Positions 33,033 through 35,116 of a stretch of 35,116 nt of DNA are shown here, one piece after another. Position 1 is the stretch's first letter, and every line of letters begins with the position of its first letter. A model generated the notes under the pieces. The model worked only from the letters and a program-made list of their open reading frames with translations, was not told where the DNA came from and ran no database searches. The DNA comes from Deinococcus aquatilis DSM 23025. Lineage in GTDB: Bacteria > Deinococcota > Deinococci > Deinococcales > Deinococcaceae. The DNA lies in the NCBI RefSeq assembly GCF_000378445.1, contig NZ_KB899743.1, positions 1-35,116 on the forward strand, in the 5' to 3' direction. Both the position numbers and the translations under genes were made by a program.

Positions 33033-33469
33033 AGGTCATCCTCTTGAGAAAGGGCGGCACGCTGCAAGTTGGTTCGCATGCGGCGGGCCAGGGTCAGCAA
33101 GCGGTGCGCTTGATGGGGCGGCAGCCGTTCGGTCAGGGTCTCTTGCCACAGGTGCAGCCAATGGTCAAAATGTTCGGTGCCTATATCCAGATTGCGGTGC
33201 GCCGAACCGGGCTGCCCTCGGTAGTGGCTGGGGCCGCCCGTCACCGCCCGCCAAAAGCTTGCCAGCCGCGCGATATGAACGGGCCACCCCGCACCGGGAA
33301 AAGGCCCCAGCTTGGTGCGGAATACGGGGGCCAGCAACTCGTCCTGCATGACTTTGGCGTAAAAAGCCCACAGGAGAGCCTGAAATTGACCGTCGTCTAC
33401 CAGTTCGTGTGGTGGGGGCGGGCCACTCTCAGAGAGGGCAAGCAACGGCAAAGTTCTGTTGACGCTCAT
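33029..33469 (-). CDS. Group III truncated hemoglobin
   Basis: 146 residues from ATG 33469, which overlaps the ferredoxin stop (ATGA). The globin pattern is clear: WAFYAKVMQDELLAPVFRTK (B helix with Tyr B10), GWPVHIARLASFWRAVTGGP (E helix), and TEHFDHWLHLWQETLTERLP with the proximal His F8 in EHFDHW. The order and HFDxW motif are those of group III truncated hemoglobins. These bind O2 and NO; the Campylobacter homologue is nitrosative-stress induced. The adjacent ferredoxin could reduce the heme. The longer open frame to 33586 overlaps the ferredoxin gene and is not the true start. Confidence 0.9.
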   Translation of the reverse strand: MSVNRTLPLLALSESGPPPPHELVDDGQFQALLWAFYAKVMQDELLAPVFRTKLGPFPGAGWPVHIARLASFWRAVTGGPSHYRGQPGSAHRNLDIGTEHFDHWLHLWQETLTERLPPHQAHRLLTLARRMRTNLQRAALSQEDDL

Positions 33470-33702
33470 AGGCCGAAAAATGCTTTGTTGATGTCGATAT
33501 AAGCCAACTCCTCTGTCGGCACGTCTTCCTCCGGATAGATGGCACTGACGGGACAGGCGGGAAGGCACGCCCCACAATCGATGCACTCATCGGGGTGGAT
33601 CAGGAACAATTCGCCCCCGTCGTAGATGCATTCCACGGGACACACTTCTGTGCAGGCCTGATCTTTGACCCCACGGCATGGACTGGTGATGATGTGCGGC
33701 AT
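33466..33702 (-). CDS. 7Fe-type ferredoxin
   Basis: 78 residues from ATG 33702 (GAGGAAA 7 bases upstream). N-terminal CRGVKDQACTEVCPVECI (C-x7-C-x3-CP) is the 3Fe-4S/4Fe-4S half of Thermus- and Azotobacter-type ferredoxins; CIDCGACLPACPVSAI (C-x2-C-x2-C-x3-CP) is the 4Fe-4S half. It is a low-potential electron carrier. First gene of a four-gene operon with overlapping stops and starts; it probably feeds electrons to the hemoglobin or to NO reduction. An FNR/Dnr-type box is centred about 40 bp upstream of the start. Confidence 0.92.
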   Translation of the reverse strand: MPHIITSPCRGVKDQACTEVCPVECIYDGGELFLIHPDECIDCGACLPACPVSAIYPEEDVPTEELAYIDINKAFFGL

Positions 33703-33732
33703 AGCTGAGTTTCCTCTGGCGGCGCGGCCTGT

Positions 33733-33789
33733 GCCATGACTTTGGTCAAGGCCATGAGGTCGCAGGGCGGCTTTGACCAAAGTCATGGC
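33733..33789. promoter_or_regulatory. Two inverted FNR/Dnr-type boxes between divergent genes
   Basis: Left arm GCCATGACTTTGGTCAAGG..CC (33733-33753) and right arm GG..CTTTGACCAAAGTCATGGC (33769-33789) are mirror images over 21 bp with one mismatch. Each arm contains TTGACCAAAGTCAT (33736-33749 reversed, 33773-33786 forward), close to the TTGAC-N4-GTCAA box of Dnr/NNR regulators. One box faces the ferredoxin operon, the other the SARP gene. The arrangement is direct observation; binding by the operon's own CRP/FNR-type protein is inferred. Confidence 0.78.
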
Positions 33790-33920
33790 GGTGGGCGGCA
33801 TGTGCGGCGATGCTGAAGCATGGCGCTGGGATCAATCGAGTCTGGAAGGGGATTTTTCCCGGAACTGCCCACGTCCGTTCCGGCCAGGAACGACCCCGTA
33901 CTGAAGTCAGGAGGCAGGAC

Positions 33921-34751
33921 ATGCAACAACCCGCAGCATCAATTGCTTGGCCGCACGGGACGCGCTTACAGACTTTGGGGCAAGTGGGGGTCTGGTGCGG
34001 CGAAACGCTGTTGCCGTGGCCTGCTCGCAGCGCCGAAGAACTCCTGTGGTACCTGCACGCCTACCCGAGCGGGGCGTCTCGTGCGGCCATTTTGTCTGAC
34101 CTCTGGGCACAGGAGGATACGCCCGCCGCTGCCAACCGCTTCCGGGTGAGCCTGCACCGGCTCCGGAAAACCTTAGGCTGTGCAGAAGCAGTGACCGAGC
34201 AGCGGGGCGTTTACTCGCTGCATCCAGCCGTGTGGGCTGCCAGCGATCTCGCGCAGATGTACAGCGATTTGAAAGAAGCCCAAGATGCTCAAGATCCACA
34301 GGTGCGGGCGGGAGCATTACGGCGGGTGATCACTGAGCACGAGTATCTGCCCGATATTCACGCCGATTGGGTGGACGAAGCCCGGCGAGGATACCGCGAA
34401 GCTCAACTCCGCGCTCGCCTGACACTCTCGGCCTTGTGCTGCGCCAACCGAGAATGTACGGCGGCGGTAGACCTGCTGATGCAAGCTGTTCAGGACGATC
34501 CGCTGATTGGGGAAGACCACCACCAGCGCTTGATGGGCTGCCTCACCCAAACACAGGGCCGGTTCCGCGCAGTGGAGCATTACCGTCGCTACCGCCGGTA
34601 TCTGCGCGAGGAGATCGGGGACACACCCATGCCCGACACCGTACAGTTGGCCGAGCGCATCAAAACCGGCGAGCGCCCCTGCGTGTTTGCTGAACGGGCT
34701 TTCCACGTCCCCCTTGCCTTGGATGAGGACGCGCCTCCAGCTTCCCCCTAA
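33921..34751 (+). CDS. SARP/BTAD-family transcriptional regulator
   Basis: 276 residues from ATG 33921, supported by AGGAGG 6 bases upstream; the frame stays open to 33810 without a ribosome site. The N-terminal winged HTH at about 15-100 is OmpR/SARP-type (LQTLGQVGVWCGETLLPWPA; ANRFRVSLHRLRKTLGCAEA). The bacterial transcriptional activation domain follows at about 110-255 (ADWVDEARRGYREAQLRARL, DPLIGEDHHQRLMGCLTQTQ, VEHYRRYRRYLREEIGDTPM). There is no ATPase domain, so it is a small SARP. It is divergent from the ferredoxin operon and has one of the paired boxes upstream, so it may be a second-tier regulator in the same stress response. Confidence 0.85.
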   Translation: MQQPAASIAWPHGTRLQTLGQVGVWCGETLLPWPARSAEELLWYLHAYPSGASRAAILSDLWAQEDTPAAANRFRVSLHRLRKTLGCAEAVTEQRGVYSLHPAVWAASDLAQMYSDLKEAQDAQDPQVRAGALRRVITEHEYLPDIHADWVDEARRGYREAQLRARLTLSALCCANRECTAAVDLLMQAVQDDPLIGEDHHQRLMGCLTQTQGRFRAVEHYRRYRRYLREEIGDTPMPDTVQLAERIKTGERPCVFAERAFHVPLALDEDAPPASP

Positions 34752-34841
34752 AACTGTGCAGTTGGCTTGAACTCACTCTCGGCGACAAAGAAACCCCGCA
34801 GCAACTTAATCCGAACTCCATTTGGTCTTCCCGCGTCCGGT

Positions 34842-34856
34842 TGATATTGCAAGGCC
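34842..34856. repeat. Dispersed repeat TGATATTGCAAGGCC, copy 2
   Basis: Second copy of the 15-bp repeat at 7535-7549, about 12 bases beyond the IS3-family transposase stop codon; a candidate for that element's terminal sequence. Confidence 0.4.
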
Positions 34857-34867
34857 TTCGTGGAGGA

Positions 34868-35116
34868 TCAGTTCAGTGTGGCGCGGTGTTCCTCAAAGTG
34901 AGTCGGTGAGCGGTACCCTAAGCTGGAGTGACGCCGCTCACGGTTGTAAAACACCTCAATCCACTCAAAGACTAAATTACGCGTGTCAGAGCGGTTTCCT
35001 TGTGCTTTATCGAGGTTCAGCTCCAGCTTGAGGGTGGCAAAAAAGCTTTCCATCGCCGCGTTGTCCCAGCATTCTCCTTTGCGACTCATACTCTGGAGCG
35101 CCTTCAGGCGCTCCAA
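34868..35116 (-). CDS. IS3-family transposase C-terminus, cut by window edge
   Basis: 82 residues of an open frame entering from the right edge on the minus strand: SMSRKGECWDNAAMESFFAT (containing the catalytic Glu), LKLELN, then VFEWIEVFYNRERRHSSLGY and RSPTHFEEHRA. This is the end of an IS3-family OrfB (integrase-type) transposase. The stop is TGA at 34868-34870. No damage is visible in this part; the rest lies outside the window. The element's end is probably in 34840-34867. Confidence 0.88.
   Translation of the reverse strand: MERLKALQSMSRKGECWDNAAMESFFATLKLELNLDKAQGNRSDTRNLVFEWIEVFYNRERRHSSLGYRSPTHFEEHRATLN

Overview
The window looks like an accessory replicon, or an accessory chromosomal region, of a Deinococcus-like bacterium. 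This is inference from high G+C, a uracil-DNA glycosylase module very like the Deinococcus protein as I remember it, and typical Deinococcus accessory genes (CGNR regulator, SARP/BTAD regulator, group III truncated hemoglobin). The insertion-sequence load is heavy and most copies are broken. A ParA remnant, an intact tyrosine recombinase and toxin-antitoxin remnants fit a plasmid or genomic island. I saw no rRNA, tRNA or CRISPR array.

Layout. 1-390: IS30-type transposase N-terminus at the window edge. 646-885: ParA remnant. 922-3368: CGNR-zinc-finger regulator divergent from a DinB-like/MFS two-gene operon, with a perfect 9-bp inverted repeat between them. 3400-5091: graveyard of Tn3, ISL3 and IS5 remnants. 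5106-8963: hypothetical genes, an IS630 remnant, an MBL-fold hydrolase, a VapC/PIN remnant and a small secreted protein. 9266-11593: a photolyase/cryptochrome fused in frame to a full-length uracil-DNA glycosylase. 11947-14487: SDR oxidoreductase, conserved hypothetical, IS6 remnant and a possible SUKH-like protein. 14849-17092: SoxR, its operator-promoter, two VOC proteins and a DoxX protein.

17997-20546 is a cleanly nested pair of insertion sequences: an IS4-like element of 1151 bp with 5-bp target duplications is split by a 1387-bp IS630-type element. Removing the inner element and one TA restores the outer reading frame exactly. 21123-22436 holds an excisionase-type HTH protein divergent from a complete tyrosine recombinase. 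22437-24267 holds a Fic remnant, a hairpin-rich site and inverted transposase debris. 24268-25309 is a more AT-rich patch with two unknown genes, followed by IS5 and ISL3 remnants.

26525-31219 is an envelope block. Three exported proteins resembling the Vibrio FlgT, FlgP and FlgO set form a minus-strand operon, followed by a small lipoprotein and a von Willebrand A lipoprotein. 31421-35116 holds an IS630 remnant, then a four-gene operon (ferredoxin, group III truncated hemoglobin, cupin, CRP/FNR-family regulator) divergent from a SARP/BTAD regulator, and ends in an IS3-family transposase. Two FNR/Dnr-type boxes in inverted arrangement lie between the operon and the SARP gene, suggesting a self-regulated nitric-oxide or redox response module.
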